From AP-15 sp963797115 (GTDB taxonomy: Bacteria > Pseudomonadota > Alphaproteobacteria > ATCC43930 > CGMCC-115725): 64,000 bases of DNA. The notes below the pieces were generated by a model. That model did not search any database, was not told the origin of the DNA, and was given only the letters and a program-made list of their open reading frames with translations. The stretch lies in NCBI GenBank assembly GCA_963797115.1, contig CAWCOH010000001.1, positions 62,001 to 126,000 of the forward strand, read 5' to 3'. A program made the translations under genes and the position numbers. Shown here piece by piece: positions 35,698 through 45,369 of this stretch (the stretch's first letter is position 1; each line of letters begins with the position of its first letter).

Positions 35698-36750
35698 ATG
35701 GCCGCAATCGTTCCTATCTTGCTTTCTTCGGCGTCTGGTCGTAAGGCAATCGCGATCACACTGGCAGCGCTGGGAACGACGGCCCTCGTTCACCTCGCCG
35801 GGCCTGCGAGCGACGCGGCACCCTCACAGCACCTGCCGCAGCCGTCGCGGGTCGCCAAAATGTTCCTGCGCCAACAGCCGACTGCAAGGGTTACCGCGGC
35901 GGCGCCGGAAGGCTCGGGCCGCGGCACCTGCGTGATGGCCCTCGCCGGGAACGGAAAACTATCCGTCGGCTTTGCACGCGACCTCACCGTCAGCCTGCCG
36001 GCCTGCGATCTTTACAATGCCTCACGCGACGCCAATTCGACGGAGTTGGCGGGCGGGGCAACCCTCACCGCGCGGAACATATTTCTTTCCGGCACCTACA
36101 AGCTCGCGCCGGGTGCCATCATGAGCGCTTCCGGATCCCTGGCGACGCACGCATCGTCCGCCGGGAATCCGTACGCCCATCTCACCATACCTAGCTATTC
36201 CGGATGCCTGAGAATTAATTACAAGCTGGAGAGGCAAAAGACCGAAACCCTCGGTCCGGGGGTGTATTGCGGCGGGATCGAAGTCGCGGGCGGCGCCACG
36301 CTCAACCTTGCGCCCGGCGGCTATATCCTCGACCAGGGTAATTTCGCGGTCAGCGGCAGCGCCACCGTTAGGGGAACCGGGGTAACCATCATCCTGACCA
36401 GTCGCAACGGGTCGAACTACGGCACGGTCGACATTCGCGGCAGTTCGACGATCGCAATCAGTGCACCCGTCGACGGCGCTGCGGGCGGAATTCCAGGGGT
36501 CGCCATCTGGATCGATGAGCGTGCGCCGGTCGCCGGCGCCATCCTCGAGGGCGGCATTACCCAAAATGTCAACGGTGTGCTCTACCTGCCCGGTCGACGG
36601 GTGCGCTATTCCGGCGGCTCGCCATCCGGGATCCGCTGTAGTCAACTAGTGGCGTTGACGGTTGCGTTCACCGGGAATGCCCATTTCCGCCACGACTGCG
36701 CGGGCGCCGGCGTCTCCGACCCTGTCCCGCCGCGGCTCCTCCTCGACTAG
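35698..36750 (+). CDS. Exported beta-helix protein resembling the C-terminal part of TadG-like proteins
   Basis: 350 residues. A hydrophobic leader (residues about 15-40, ITLAALGTTALVHLAGPASDA) suggests export. The rest is made of short glycine- and alanine-rich strands: CVMALAGNGKLSVGFARDLTVSLPACDLY, ELAGGATLTARNIFLSGTY, LGPGVYCGGIEVAGGATLNLAPGGYIL, VSGSATVRGTGVTIILT, YGTVDIRGSSTIAISAP, ITQNVNGVLYLPGRRVRYSGGS. Comparable repeats with CVMALD, LxPGVYCGGI and GVTIYLT phrases are familiar from alphaproteobacterial TadG/pilus-associated surface proteins. Paired cysteines suggest disulfides. Probably secreted or surface-bound; precise role unknown. Confidence 0.6.
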   Translation: MAAIVPILLSSASGRKAIAITLAALGTTALVHLAGPASDAAPSQHLPQPSRVAKMFLRQQPTARVTAAAPEGSGRGTCVMALAGNGKLSVGFARDLTVSLPACDLYNASRDANSTELAGGATLTARNIFLSGTYKLAPGAIMSASGSLATHASSAGNPYAHLTIPSYSGCLRINYKLERQKTETLGPGVYCGGIEVAGGATLNLAPGGYILDQGNFAVSGSATVRGTGVTIILTSRNGSNYGTVDIRGSSTIAISAPVDGAAGGIPGVAIWIDERAPVAGAILEGGITQNVNGVLYLPGRRVRYSGGSPSGIRCSQLVALTVAFTGNAHFRHDCAGAGVSDPVPPRLLLD

Positions 36751-38222
36751 CGGACATCTGCAGCCTGCGCTAACCGGCGAGCGTGTATAACGGCGATCGG
36801 GTCGGCGTAGACGCGACGCCACTCCGCATAGGCGTCGAGACGGCGGGCTGCATCCTCGTCGGGTGTAAGCAGGGTCCAGGTGATGCCGTATTCGTCGAGC
36901 ACTGCAGGGAGGGCGCCCTCGGCGCCTCTCTCGGCCGCGAGGTAACGGGCGAGGAAGGCATTCCCGTAAAGCTCGGCACGACCGTCAATAAAGGTCGGGA
37001 TCCCTTTGAAGATCAGATAGCCGCCGAACCCTTCGCTGTTGAGGACCGGACCGTCGAGCCCCATCCGTACCGCAGCGGCGAGCGCACTCGCCGGGGTTAC
37101 CCGATCATCGGCGCGGGCGATCGGCTGCAGCAGCAACGGTAGGCTCGCGCAGACGGCGAGAACCAAGGTCAGCATCACCGCCGGAGCGGCGGCCGGGCTA
37201 GCGAGCCGGGCGGCCCCTTGGCCGAGCGCCGAGAGCGGCATCGACCGGATCAGCGAGGTGATGCGTGGGCCGAGCGAGGCGGCGACGACGAGCGGCCCGA
37301 CGAGCCCGAGCAGCTCGGCGTGGCGAACATGACTGAGCGCCATGTGGCATAGCGCCAACAGCAGCAGTAAGCGCGGCAGCGGCAATTTGGCGCCGGTCGA
37401 GAAGCCGAGCCCGATGATCCCGAGAAGCCATATCTCCAGTGGTTGAAATTCCTGGAAATTCGGGCTCTGCCACTCGCCGAAGGAGGCCTGCAGCGCCGGC
37501 ATCGCGATCAGCTGCAACGGTTCGAGGAACCCGGCGAGGCCGTTCGGCGTGATGAGTGCCGCAGCGGCCGCGAGCAAGGCGAACATCCCCCAGCGGCGCC
37601 CCTCGACGCAACGGCGCCCCGGAGCGAGGACGGCCTCGACGCCGAGAAAGCACGCCAGACCCAGCCCAAACATAAAGCTCCCGTGCAGGTTGGCCCATAA
37701 CGTCATCACCGGAAGCAGCCAGATGGGTGGTGATTTTGCATCGTCGCGTGCGGCGAAAAGAGCGCCCGCCCACAGCACCAGGAGCGGCAGGGCAAGCAGG
37801 TGGGGGCGCACCAGCAGGTGACCCAATACCAGCGCGCCGCCCAGCATGACCGCGATCAAGGCTGAGAAAGGCTCGGCATAGCGCAGCAGGAAACGGGTCA
37901 GAAGAGCGAGGCTGAGCGCGAAGGCGGCCGCGGTCACCAGGACAAGCCCACTCCACCCGGCCGCGGCATAGACGTAGGCCAGGACGAGTTCGGCGAGCCA
38001 TTCATGCGGCACCCAGGCATCACCGGCGAGCGAATGCGAGAAGGGGTCGTGCACCGGCAGAGCCGCGTGGGCAAGCATCCACCGGCCGGCAGCGATATGA
38101 AGATAGGTGTCGGGATCGTTGAGCAGCGCCCGCGGCTCGGCGAGGGCGCGGAGGAAGCCTGCCAGCCCGACGATCAGCGGCCAGGACGGGAGCAGACCGA
38201 ACCTGATCGCCCGGACGGTCAT
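36747..38222 (-). CDS. Polytopic membrane protein, possible GT-C-fold glycosyltransferase-like
   Basis: 491 residues with about ten hydrophobic segments in the first 380 residues and a soluble C-terminal domain of about 100 residues. The first periplasmic loop carries LNDPDTYLHIAAGRWMLAH followed by HDPFSHSLAGDAWVPHEWLAEL; an acidic loop after helix 1 is characteristic of GT-C oligosaccharyltransferase-like proteins. The tail (FIDGRAELYGNAFLARYLAAERG, YGITWTLLTPDEDAARRLDAYAEWRRVY) also occurs in such predicted membrane proteins. I recognise the type but not a specific function. Converges with the beta-helix gene with a 4-bp overlap. Confidence 0.65.
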   Translation of the reverse strand: MTVRAIRFGLLPSWPLIVGLAGFLRALAEPRALLNDPDTYLHIAAGRWMLAHAALPVHDPFSHSLAGDAWVPHEWLAELVLAYVYAAAGWSGLVLVTAAAFALSLALLTRFLLRYAEPFSALIAVMLGGALVLGHLLVRPHLLALPLLVLWAGALFAARDDAKSPPIWLLPVMTLWANLHGSFMFGLGLACFLGVEAVLAPGRRCVEGRRWGMFALLAAAAALITPNGLAGFLEPLQLIAMPALQASFGEWQSPNFQEFQPLEIWLLGIIGLGFSTGAKLPLPRLLLLLALCHMALSHVRHAELLGLVGPLVVAASLGPRITSLIRSMPLSALGQGAARLASPAAAPAVMLTLVLAVCASLPLLLQPIARADDRVTPASALAAAVRMGLDGPVLNSEGFGGYLIFKGIPTFIDGRAELYGNAFLARYLAAERGAEGALPAVLDEYGITWTLLTPDEDAARRLDAYAEWRRVYADPIAVIHARRLAQAADVR

Positions 38223-38621
38223 ATCGTTTCCCCGGTGCCGGCCGTGTTTACGCTATCCCGGTCGGCGCGTGTTTTTGCAGGTGAAATACAGGCCGCGAAT
38301 GTCGGCGCGGTCGTTCCCCGAGCGCGCGCGGCCCGGTCCGGCTTGCGGTTCGACCTCGCCACGGGCCGCAACCCCGCTGTTTTTGCTGTTTTTGCAAGAA
38401 ATTATCAGCGGCCAATGCCTCTGCCTCCGCAGGAATCCTCGGCCGCGGGCGGCCCGGCGAGGGAAAGAACAGCGGGATGGAGGTCACACAATCCCTTTTC
38501 CATGTGGTGCAGACTCATCGGCGTTGGAGGAACATAGCCGGCCACCATAATGGAGCAATTTGTCAAAATGAAGATGCGAATATTTTATCAAGGCCAAACC
38601 GCCAGGTTCGCCGCGCGGGTG
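38223..38621. other. Intergenic region, no gene recognised
   Basis: 399 bases upstream of the membrane-protein gene. Contains a short tandem repeat (CTGTTTTTG twice near 38379-38398) and a purine-rich stretch. Open frames here do not resemble proteins. The promoter for the minus-strand membrane-protein gene should lie near 38223-38300. Confidence 0.4.
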
Positions 38622-38801
38622 TCACGCCGGCTCCCGCCAGTCGGCGGCGACGACGCGGACGTAAATGAGCGCCGCAAGCGTGATGCATTCGTCCACATCG
38701 ATCGGACCCTTGCCGGTATTGCGAGCCGCGATCAGCGTCGCTGCCGCCTGCACGCAGGCCGCCTTCATCGCGCTTTTCTCTTCGGTGGTCATCAGGCGCA
38801 T
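38622..38801 (-). CDS. Small conserved-looking helical protein, 56-59 residues
   Basis: On the minus strand an ATG at 38801 (or 38792) opens MTTEEKSAMKAACVQA, AATLIAARNTGKGPIDVDE, CITLAALIYVRVVAADWREPA, ending with TGA at 38624-38622. The composition is that of a normal amphipathic helical protein, with a charged N-terminus and two helices around a GKGPIDVDE turn, unlike the opposite-strand frame. It is too short for usual gene-calling thresholds. No family recognised. The Shine-Dalgarno is weak (GGGAA). Confidence 0.55.
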   Translation of the reverse strand: MRLMTTEEKSAMKAACVQAAATLIAARNTGKGPIDVDECITLAALIYVRVVAADWREPA

Positions 38802-39065
38802 TTCCCGTTCAGCGTCCCCACAGCACGATATGCCAGGACAGCGTTGCTCAATCGTTGACAGCCGATGACTTCCGAATTTGCTCTAAGCTAGTGCGACCGG
38901 GGCTCGCGTGAAGACAGTCCCATAATAGCATGTGCGCGCTATGAGCAGCGAAAACGCCTGAGTTGTCGGAACGGATAGGCAAAATACTAGATATACCGAC
39001 AAGTGCCGGAGGAACGATCCTTTACCCGAAGCTGTTTACACCCAGGATGACTGCGAGGGGTTGGC

Positions 39066-39314
39066 GTGAGTGTCTTGGAATTGACCGAAGACTTCAGGAT
39101 CTTTTCTGTCGAGGGAACGGGCGCGCCGGATCCCGTGACAGAAAGAGCGCCCGGTGCGATAACCCGGCCTCATTCGGAAACGGACGAGGTAACGCAGACA
39201 CCAATTCGTGCCAAAATTACAGAAATATTAAATAGTAAAGAAACTCGTTTTCACGGAGATTATTATTTTGAACATTTGCCTGTACCCAATGATCAAATTG
39301 TAATTATGAATTGA
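39066..39314 (+). CDS. Hypothetical protein, 82 residues
   Basis: GTG at 39066 opens MSVLELTEDFRIFSVEGTG and ends QIVIMN. The second half is A/T-rich (many AAA, ATT, TTT codons), out of step with the chromosome average. No family recognised and the start lacks a clear Shine-Dalgarno. GGAAC at 39011-39015 followed after 16 bases by CTGTT faintly resembles an EcfG general-stress promoter. Coding status is uncertain. Confidence 0.4.
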   Translation: MSVLELTEDFRIFSVEGTGAPDPVTERAPGAITRPHSETDEVTQTPIRAKITEILNSKETRFHGDYYFEHLPVPNDQIVIMN

Positions 39315-39497
39315 CGACGATTATACGATATTATGAGAGTGTTGCATTCAGCACGCGAGCCTGACACCACAGTTTATGTCCGTTGGGTCGCCCGTAGATG
39401 AACGACTGCATCTTGTACATCGCGGGAGGCCTCAGATCTTGGCTCTCCATCCCCAGTAAGCGGGGACGAACCCTTGCGCGGCACGGAGGCCAGGCCA

Positions 39498-39848
39498 ATG
39501 GGAGGCTTCAAAATGTCAATGGAACCGGAAGGCTGGTACTTGGATGCGGGTCCACCATCGTGGGATCCCGACGCCAGGGCGTTTTCGTTCTTCTTACGCA
39601 AGCTGGGTTGTGAGCCCGTGACGTGCATCCTGGCCATGGATGCGTTGGAGAACGCCGTTCAATCGAGCGACCTGTCCGAGCCGGCGCTGAGCCGGATTTT
39701 TGACGCGCACCGCCTGATGATAGAACTCCGAGCCGCCCAGAAGCTGAACGCCGGACTGCTCGAGGCCGATGGCCATGTACTGCTTGACGCTGACGATCTC
39801 GGGCGGCGGACCGATACCGATAAGGCACAACCCTGCTCGGAAACATGA
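39498..39848 (+). CDS. DUF1488-like protein
   Basis: ATG at 39498 is used here, though 39513 or 39519 are equally possible. The core WDPDARAFSFFLRKLGCEPVTCILAMDALENAV, then ALSRIFDAHRLMIELRAAQKLNAGLLEADGHVLLDADDL, follows the DUF1488 pattern: an N-terminal strand pair, a one-word interruption at residue EALE/DALE and a helix of IEAIA type. Small cytoplasmic protein of unknown function. Next gene starts 50 bp downstream. Confidence 0.6.
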   Translation: MGGFKMSMEPEGWYLDAGPPSWDPDARAFSFFLRKLGCEPVTCILAMDALENAVQSSDLSEPALSRIFDAHRLMIELRAAQKLNAGLLEADGHVLLDADDLGRRTDTDKAQPCSET

Positions 39849-39897
39849 GGGAGAAAGGCCGTCCATTCCCGGCCACCCAAAGCAAGGAGCGATTTTG

Positions 39898-40128
39898 ATG
39901 GCTATAACCGCGGAAGATTTTTACAGAAGCTCAAATGGCGATCGCTGGCGCCTTATCCGCGACAGCGCCTCAGGGCGCTCGTTCGTGAGACATGAGCCAA
40001 ATCTCTCATCCGGTGGACGCATCACGGATACGGAGGTCGACGAGTTTCTTAATCGGACGGGTTCCAGCCCTGAGAATCTCGCGTTGCGGGCGCTTTTGGA
40101 TAAACACACCCGCACCGATGGCCGCTAG
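39898..40128 (+). CDS. Small alphaproteobacterial hypothetical protein, 76 residues
   Basis: ATG at 39898 with AAGGAGC seven bases upstream. DFYRSSNGDRWRLIRD, SGRSFVRHEPNLSSGGRITD and VDEFLNRTGSSPENLALRALL form a pattern I know from many Rhizobiales hypothetical proteins of about 70-80 residues. Function unknown, often found near stress-related small genes. Confidence 0.75.
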   Translation: MAITAEDFYRSSNGDRWRLIRDSASGRSFVRHEPNLSSGGRITDTEVDEFLNRTGSSPENLALRALLDKHTRTDGR

Positions 40129-40738
40129 TGTTCCGAGTCATTCACACGATTCACCGGGCAACGGCAAGCCCTCGCTCACAACAAGTCCCGCTACACCGGC
40201 GGAAGCCGGTGCCCACGGCGAAAGTGGATCCCGGCCTTCGCCGGGAAAGCACGGAGGGGATGTCGAGCTGCATCGACTGAATGAATTGGTGCACTAGTCC
40301 GAGAAGCCGACCGAAGACTTGCGCGTTTTACGGAGCCTCTGCCGCCGATCGCGGTACGCCTTTGCGAACTCGGAATATTTGAAAGTTGTGACATTTTTCG
40401 AGCTTCCTACTCGATAAGCGGTGGATTGAGTTTCCGGTTCCTTTCGGCTTGTTGGTTTGCATAGACCTCCGGCAGGTCCGAAATTTCGAGGACCTATTCT
40501 TGCAAAACGCGAGGTGGCTAGTCGCTTGATATGACGTGCACGCGACACATTCTCGGTGCGATCGACCAAAGAACGACTAGGAACAAAATTATAACCATAT
40601 ATACAATTATAAATAAACTTTGCCGGAATGAAATTGATCGCTTTCGCAACACGCTCAGCGGAGCAGTGGAACTCGGCGGTCGTCTCGATGTTGCCAATGA
40701 GAAGCCTTCTACGGAGGGCAATTACGGAGGGCATTGAA
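40129..40738. other. Intergenic region with hairpin repeat and A/T-rich tract
   Basis: 610 bases. A REP-like hairpin pair sits at 40195-40245. Two overlapping inverted repeats occur at 40465-40494 (GACCT with AGGTC; GGTCC with GGACC around CGAAATTTCG). From about 40560 to 40640 the DNA is strongly A/T-rich (ATAACCATATATACAATTAT), likely a promoter region for the small gene at 40739. A 146-codon minus-strand frame spans most of the region; only its end (KYSEFAKAYRDRRQRLRKTRKSS) looks protein-like, so I do not call it. Confidence 0.45.
40195..40245. repeat. REP-like double hairpin
   Basis: ACCGGC-GGAA-GCCGGT (40195-40210) is followed by CCCGGC-CTTC-GCCGGG (40230-40245) within the phrase AAAGTGGATCCCGGCCTTCG. 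That phrase is typical of the abundant intergenic palindromes of alphaproteobacterial genomes. Confidence 0.6.
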
Positions 40739-40933
40739 ATGGAACGTTACGATGGTTTGACCCCGGAAGAACAGGCTAGGATAACGGATATTCAAGATTT
40801 GCTCATCGAACGGTATGTGGAACAAAAAGAAGCACTCGAAGAGGGCAAGAAAGCGCGTGCTATAGAGATTGGGTTCGAAATAAAAGAACTCCGACACGAA
40901 ATGAAAGCAATTAAAGAGTGGGCGAGCGCGTGA
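40739..40933 (+). CDS. Small charged helical hypothetical protein, 64 residues
   Basis: ATG at 40739 preceded by GGAGGG. MERYDGLTPEEQARITDIQDLL, ERYVEQKEALEEGKKARAIE, GFEIKELRHEMKAIKEWASA: almost entirely helical, with heptad-like spacing that suggests a short coiled coil. A/T-richer than the surroundings. No family recognised; good ribosome-binding site and codon pattern support coding. Confidence 0.6.
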   Translation: MERYDGLTPEEQARITDIQDLLIERYVEQKEALEEGKKARAIEIGFEIKELRHEMKAIKEWASA

Positions 40934-41039
40934 CCTCGGGCTTGGGCGTCGATAAATTGGAAGATGCTGCCCGCGGAGGCCCCGCCCTCCCATTCGAAGC
41001 AGTTTGAATTAAAGCGCTCGGGCGCAGGGGAATGGATCG

Positions 41040-43776
41040 ATGCCGACCTCGGCGGTCCTGCGGATGGTCGCCCTCTGCACGCGCCATCCATGGCCGGTCA
41101 TAGCCATTGCAGCGGTGCTGACAATCGGCTCCGCGCTCTATACGGCCACGCATTTCGCCATCACCACCGACACCGACCAACTCCTGCCGGCGGATCTGCC
41201 ATGGCGCCAGCATGAGCTCGCCTATAGGAAGGCATTCCCGCAGGATCAGATTCTAGCGGTGGTGCAAGCCCCCACGGCGGAACTCGTGGAGATGGCGGCC
41301 GACAGGTTGGCGGCGGAACTTCAAATACGCGACGACCGCTTTACCTCGGTCCGGCGGCCGCAGGGCGGTGAGTTCGTGGAGCGCAGCGCCTTGCTGTTTC
41401 TTCCCGTCGATCGGGTAACCGACATCGCGGGCCGGCTCGTCGCGTCCAAGCCGCTGATCGGGATGCTCGCCGCGGACCCGAGCCTGCGTGGCGTGATGCA
41501 GGCTCTGACCAACGGCATCAGAGCCGCCCAGGCCCACCGCATTCCGCCCGATACGCTGGCCGGGCCGATGAACATGCTGTCGGACACGCTCGACGACCTG
41601 TTCGCCGGCCGGTTTCCCAGCTTTTCGTGGCGCATGCTGATGAACGGCAAACCCGCGGCGCCAGACGAGCTGCGGGGCTTCATCCAGATCCAGCCAAAAC
41701 TCGATTTCGGCGCCCTACGGCCTGGCCGTGAAGCGATAGACGCGATCAGGCAGGCGGCGGACGAACTGCAACTCGGCCCCATGTTTGGCGCAAACCTGCG
41801 GCTGACCGGACAGGTTGCGATCGACGACGAGCAGTTCGCGGCACTGGGCAAGGACACACTGCCTAATTTCGCCGGAACGGTGCTCGCGGTGCTGGTCATC
41901 CTGTGGCTGGCGTTGCGCTCGGCTCACACCAACCTCGCCGTGTTTGTCAGCCTGTTCGTCGGTCTTGTTGTGACCGCGGCCGCGGGGCTGCTGATGGTCG
42001 GTGCGTTCAACCTGATCTCGATCGCCTTCGGGATCCTCTTCATCGGTCTCGGCGCCGATTTCTGCATCCAGTTCACCGTGCGCTACCGGTCCGAGCGCCA
42101 TGAGCGTGACGAAGTTCGCGCGGCTCTGCGGGGTGCCGCACGGCGGGCCGGAGGGCCCCTGGCGCTGGCGGCTGCCGGTACCATGGTCGGGTTCTTCTCG
42201 TTCGCGCCAACGGCCTACCGCGGCATCGCCGAGCTCGGCATCATCGCCGGGTTCGGCATGATCGCCGCGTTCGTCACGACCATCACCTTGCTACCGGCTC
42301 TGCTGACAGTCTTCGGGAACTCCGAGCGAGCCGGAACGGATGGGATTTGTCGCGCTCGCTCCGGCGGACCGCTTCCTAGCCCGGCACCGCATCGCCGTGG
42401 TCGCTGGAACCGTCATTGTGGTGCTGGTCGGCACGCCCCTGCTGTCGCGGATGCGCTTCGACTTCGATCCGATCCACCTGCAGGACCCGAACGGCGAAGC
42501 GGTCAGCACCTACCGCGAGTTGCGCACGGTTCCGGAGCTCGGGATCAGCTCGATCAACATCGTCGCGCCCTCGGTCGCCGAGGTCGCCGAGATTACCCAA
42601 CGCGCCGCCGGCCTCCCCGAGGTTTCGGAAACGAGATCGATCTACAATCTGGTGCCAAGTGACCAGGACCGGAAGCTTCCCGTGATCCGAGCGATGGCCA
42701 AGACACTCGGCCCGGTGATCAATCCTTCGGCGACCCTCCCAGCTCCAACTGACGGGGAGACCGTCGGCGCGATCCGCGCGGCGCTAACCGATCTGAAACG
42801 CCTCGCCGTCACGGGAGAGAGTGACGCCGCTGCGGATGCCCGGCTGTCGGGCCTCCTCGACCAGCTCGCGAATGCCGACGTCGCGGTGCGAGAGAAGGCG
42901 CGCGACGCCTTGACCGCGCCGCTCGGGCTCGAGATCGATCGCCTGCGCCACATGCTCCGGCCAGAGCGCGTCACCGCGCAGTCAGTCCCGCCGGAGCTCG
43001 CGCGCGACTGGGTGGCCCCGGACGATCGCGCCCGCGTCGAGGTGCTGCCGGAGGGCGACCCGAACGACACCGCTACATTGCGGCGGTTCGCCACCGCTGT
43101 GCTCGCTGTCGCACCCGATGCCTCCGGTACCCCTGTGTGGCTCCTCAAGGCGCAGCACACAGTTGTTCGGGCGTTCATCCAGGCGGGTATCTTGGCGGTT
43201 TTGACCATTGCCATCATGCTGTGGATCACCTTGCGACACCTCGGCGACGTGCTGTTGACTCTCGCACCGCTGATCGTCGCGGGCGCCGTTACTTTGGAGA
43301 TCATGGTGCTGACCGGCGAGTCACTGAATTTCGCCAATGTCATCGCGCTGCCACTGCTTCTCGGTGTCGGGGTGGCGTTCAAAATCTATTATATCATGGC
43401 CTGGCGAGCCGGCCGAACCAACCTGCTGCAGTCAACCCTCACGCGCGCCGTGTTTTTCAGCGCGCTGACGACGGCGACGGCATTCGGCAGCCTTTGGCTC
43501 TCCGACCAACCGGGCATGTCGAGCATGGGAAAGTTGATGGCTCTGGCGTTGGTCTGCACGCTCGCCGCCGCGGTTCTGTTCCAGCCCGCCCTGATGGGGC
43601 CGCCGCGCGGCAACCAACGCCCGCAATCCAGCGTGAAGGCCATCGACGAGCCGTCCGAGTTCCTGGCGGCGGCGCGGCGCCGTGTGCCCGCCGGAATGGC
43701 AAAGATGTGGCATTGCAAAGCCGCTGGAAGCCGACCGGATGCCGCCAGAGGCGCCCGCCCCGGAAGCATGTCCTAA
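41040..43776 (+). CDS. hpnN: Hopanoid-associated RND transporter HpnN, frameshifted in the middle
   Basis: RND-superfamily lipid transporter; in Rhodopseudomonas HpnN moves hopanoids to the outer membrane. First half from ATG 41040: helix 1 (HPWPVIAIAAVLTIGSAL), a large periplasmic loop, then the helix bundle LPNFAGTVLAVLVILWLAL to GFGMIAAFVTTITLLPALL. At about 42308-42340 the frame breaks by one extra base; the second half (MGFVALAPADRFLARHRIAVVAGTVIVVLVGTPLLSRMRFDFDPIHLQDPNGEAV) continues in the next frame to 43776 with the second loop and helix bundle. The corrected length of about 910 residues suits the family. No other hpn genes are in the window. Confidence 0.8.
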
Positions 43777-43827
43777 ATTTGCTGCGGACCAGCCGCAGAC
43801 CTGATCGGTCGAAGATGCCGCCGAAAC

Positions 43828-45318
43828 TTATGATTGTGCAGGCGCCAACCCGCCGGCGTTGTCCTGGGCTGCGAGGTCGTCGAGCAGGCGGGTGATCCGG
43901 TCGATGTGAGTGTCCTTTTCGTAGAGGCCCCAGAGGGTGCCGGCAAGCCGCACTGGATCGCCCGAGTAATAGCGCTCGTAGAGCTGCTGGCGGCCGGCGA
44001 AGGAGGAGACCGCGGCGTCGAAGGCCAGCCGAAACAATTTGATGCGCGCCTTGGCGTTGGCATTCGCCGCCTGGAAGTAGGTCGTGACGTCGGCCGCTGC
44101 CGGCCCGGCGAGTTCGGCGTAGGAGGGGACCGCGACGAGCCCGCCCGCACCCAGGATCTGGATGATCTCGCACATCCGGACAAACATTTTCGGGTACATC
44201 ATGCGTACTGTCCACAGCGGCATCGCCGCCGGGGTCATAACACCCGAGGGCCCAGGTGCGGCGTCGGCCTCGCTCGCCCTGATGCAGGCGCGGCAGAACT
44301 CGGTGCATTGAATAAGCTCGGCCAGCATGCCCTGCACGTGCAGGTGCTGATCGATATTGGTCGACTTGGCGATGGCAAAGGCGAGCCCCATCATGAACTC
44401 GGATTTCGCCCAATTCTTGGTCGAGAACTGGTGCATGATCTGCGGCATGATGCCGGTGCGGTTATAGAGTCCGTTGCACAGCTCGGCGTCGCGATGAATG
44501 AAGACGCGCTCCCACGGCACCAGCACGTCGTCAAAAATCGCCATCGCATCGGTCTCGTCGAAGCGCGCCGAGAGCGGGTGATCGAGCAGCGAGGCGGCGT
44601 TCTGGTGGATCACCGAAGGCCGGCAGATGAACCGCAGACCGGGCGCGTCGACCCGGATGCTGAACCCGAACGCGTAAGGCTCGGCCTCCTTGCTGGTGGC
44701 TATGTAGGTCGACGGCAGGACGACGAGGTCGTGGGAGTAAGCCGCCAGGGTCGACACCATGCGGGCGCCGCGGATGACGATTCCGGCATCGGTTTCCTTG
44801 ACGATCTTGGCGGCGAGATCCTTGTCCTGCTGCTCGACCGGCTTTGAGCGGTCGACCTGCGGATTGATCAGCGTATGGGTCATGCAGACGTCGTTCTCGC
44901 GGATGTGCCGGTGGTAGGCGCGGATGTTCTTGGCGAAGCTCTTGTTCTTCTGGCCGAATTGATCGGCCGCCGAGGCCATGCCGGTAACAAAGACGTTCAT
45001 GTAGTCGGGGCTGCGGCCGAACATGCCGCAGGTCGCGTCGGCCCAGATCTTGCCCATATCGCGCCGGCGGACCAGATCGTCGACCGAGCCCGGCTCGATG
45101 AACGACAGCCCGGCGCGCTCGCCGCTCGTCGGCGAGCGAAAGGTCATTCGCTCGACGAGTGCGGGGTCGTGCTGCATGTCGTAGAGCCGGGCGAGGCTCT
45201 GCGCCGCCCCGGCAAAACGCAGATCCGTCGTCACGTTCCCGACCCGCTCGCCATCGATAAACAGCAGGCGGTCGTCGCGCAGCGATTGCAGCAATTGCTC
45301 GCCGTTGCGAATGGCCAT
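43828..45318 (-). CDS. 4-hydroxyphenylacetate 3-hydroxylase family (HpaB-like) monooxygenase 1
   Basis: 496 residues of the two-component FADH2-dependent aromatic hydroxylase oxygenase family. Family phrases: RNGEQLLQSLRDDRLLFIDGERV, GRSPDYMNVFVTGMAS, THTLINPQVDRSKP near residue 148, KETDAGIVIRGARMVSTLAAYS near 170, DETDAMAIFDDVLVPWERVFIHRD near 255, and RIKLFRLAFDAAVSSFAGRQQLYERYYSGDPVRLAG near 425. Uses reduced flavin from a separate reductase, which is not nearby. Divergent from an exporter with a perfect palindrome between them. A second, distinct HpaB homologue lies at 49829. Confidence 0.87.
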   Translation of the reverse strand: MAIRNGEQLLQSLRDDRLLFIDGERVGNVTTDLRFAGAAQSLARLYDMQHDPALVERMTFRSPTSGERAGLSFIEPGSVDDLVRRRDMGKIWADATCGMFGRSPDYMNVFVTGMASAADQFGQKNKSFAKNIRAYHRHIRENDVCMTHTLINPQVDRSKPVEQQDKDLAAKIVKETDAGIVIRGARMVSTLAAYSHDLVVLPSTYIATSKEAEPYAFGFSIRVDAPGLRFICRPSVIHQNAASLLDHPLSARFDETDAMAIFDDVLVPWERVFIHRDAELCNGLYNRTGIMPQIMHQFSTKNWAKSEFMMGLAFAIAKSTNIDQHLHVQGMLAELIQCTEFCRACIRASEADAAPGPSGVMTPAAMPLWTVRMMYPKMFVRMCEIIQILGAGGLVAVPSYAELAGPAAADVTTYFQAANANAKARIKLFRLAFDAAVSSFAGRQQLYERYYSGDPVRLAGTLWGLYEKDTHIDRITRLLDDLAAQDNAGGLAPAQS

Positions 45319-45369
45319 CTCTCGTTTTCTCTTTCTCGGCGCCCTACCGCGCCCTGCTCCATAGTGCTG

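Noticed and set aside
40294..40734. 146-codon minus-strand frame in the A/T-rich spacer
   Set aside because: Only the last 35 residues look protein-like; no ribosome-binding site and it crosses REP-like and promoter-like DNA.
43834..44847. 337-codon plus-strand frame
   Set aside because: Antisense to the first HpaB-like gene; lacks recognisable motifs.
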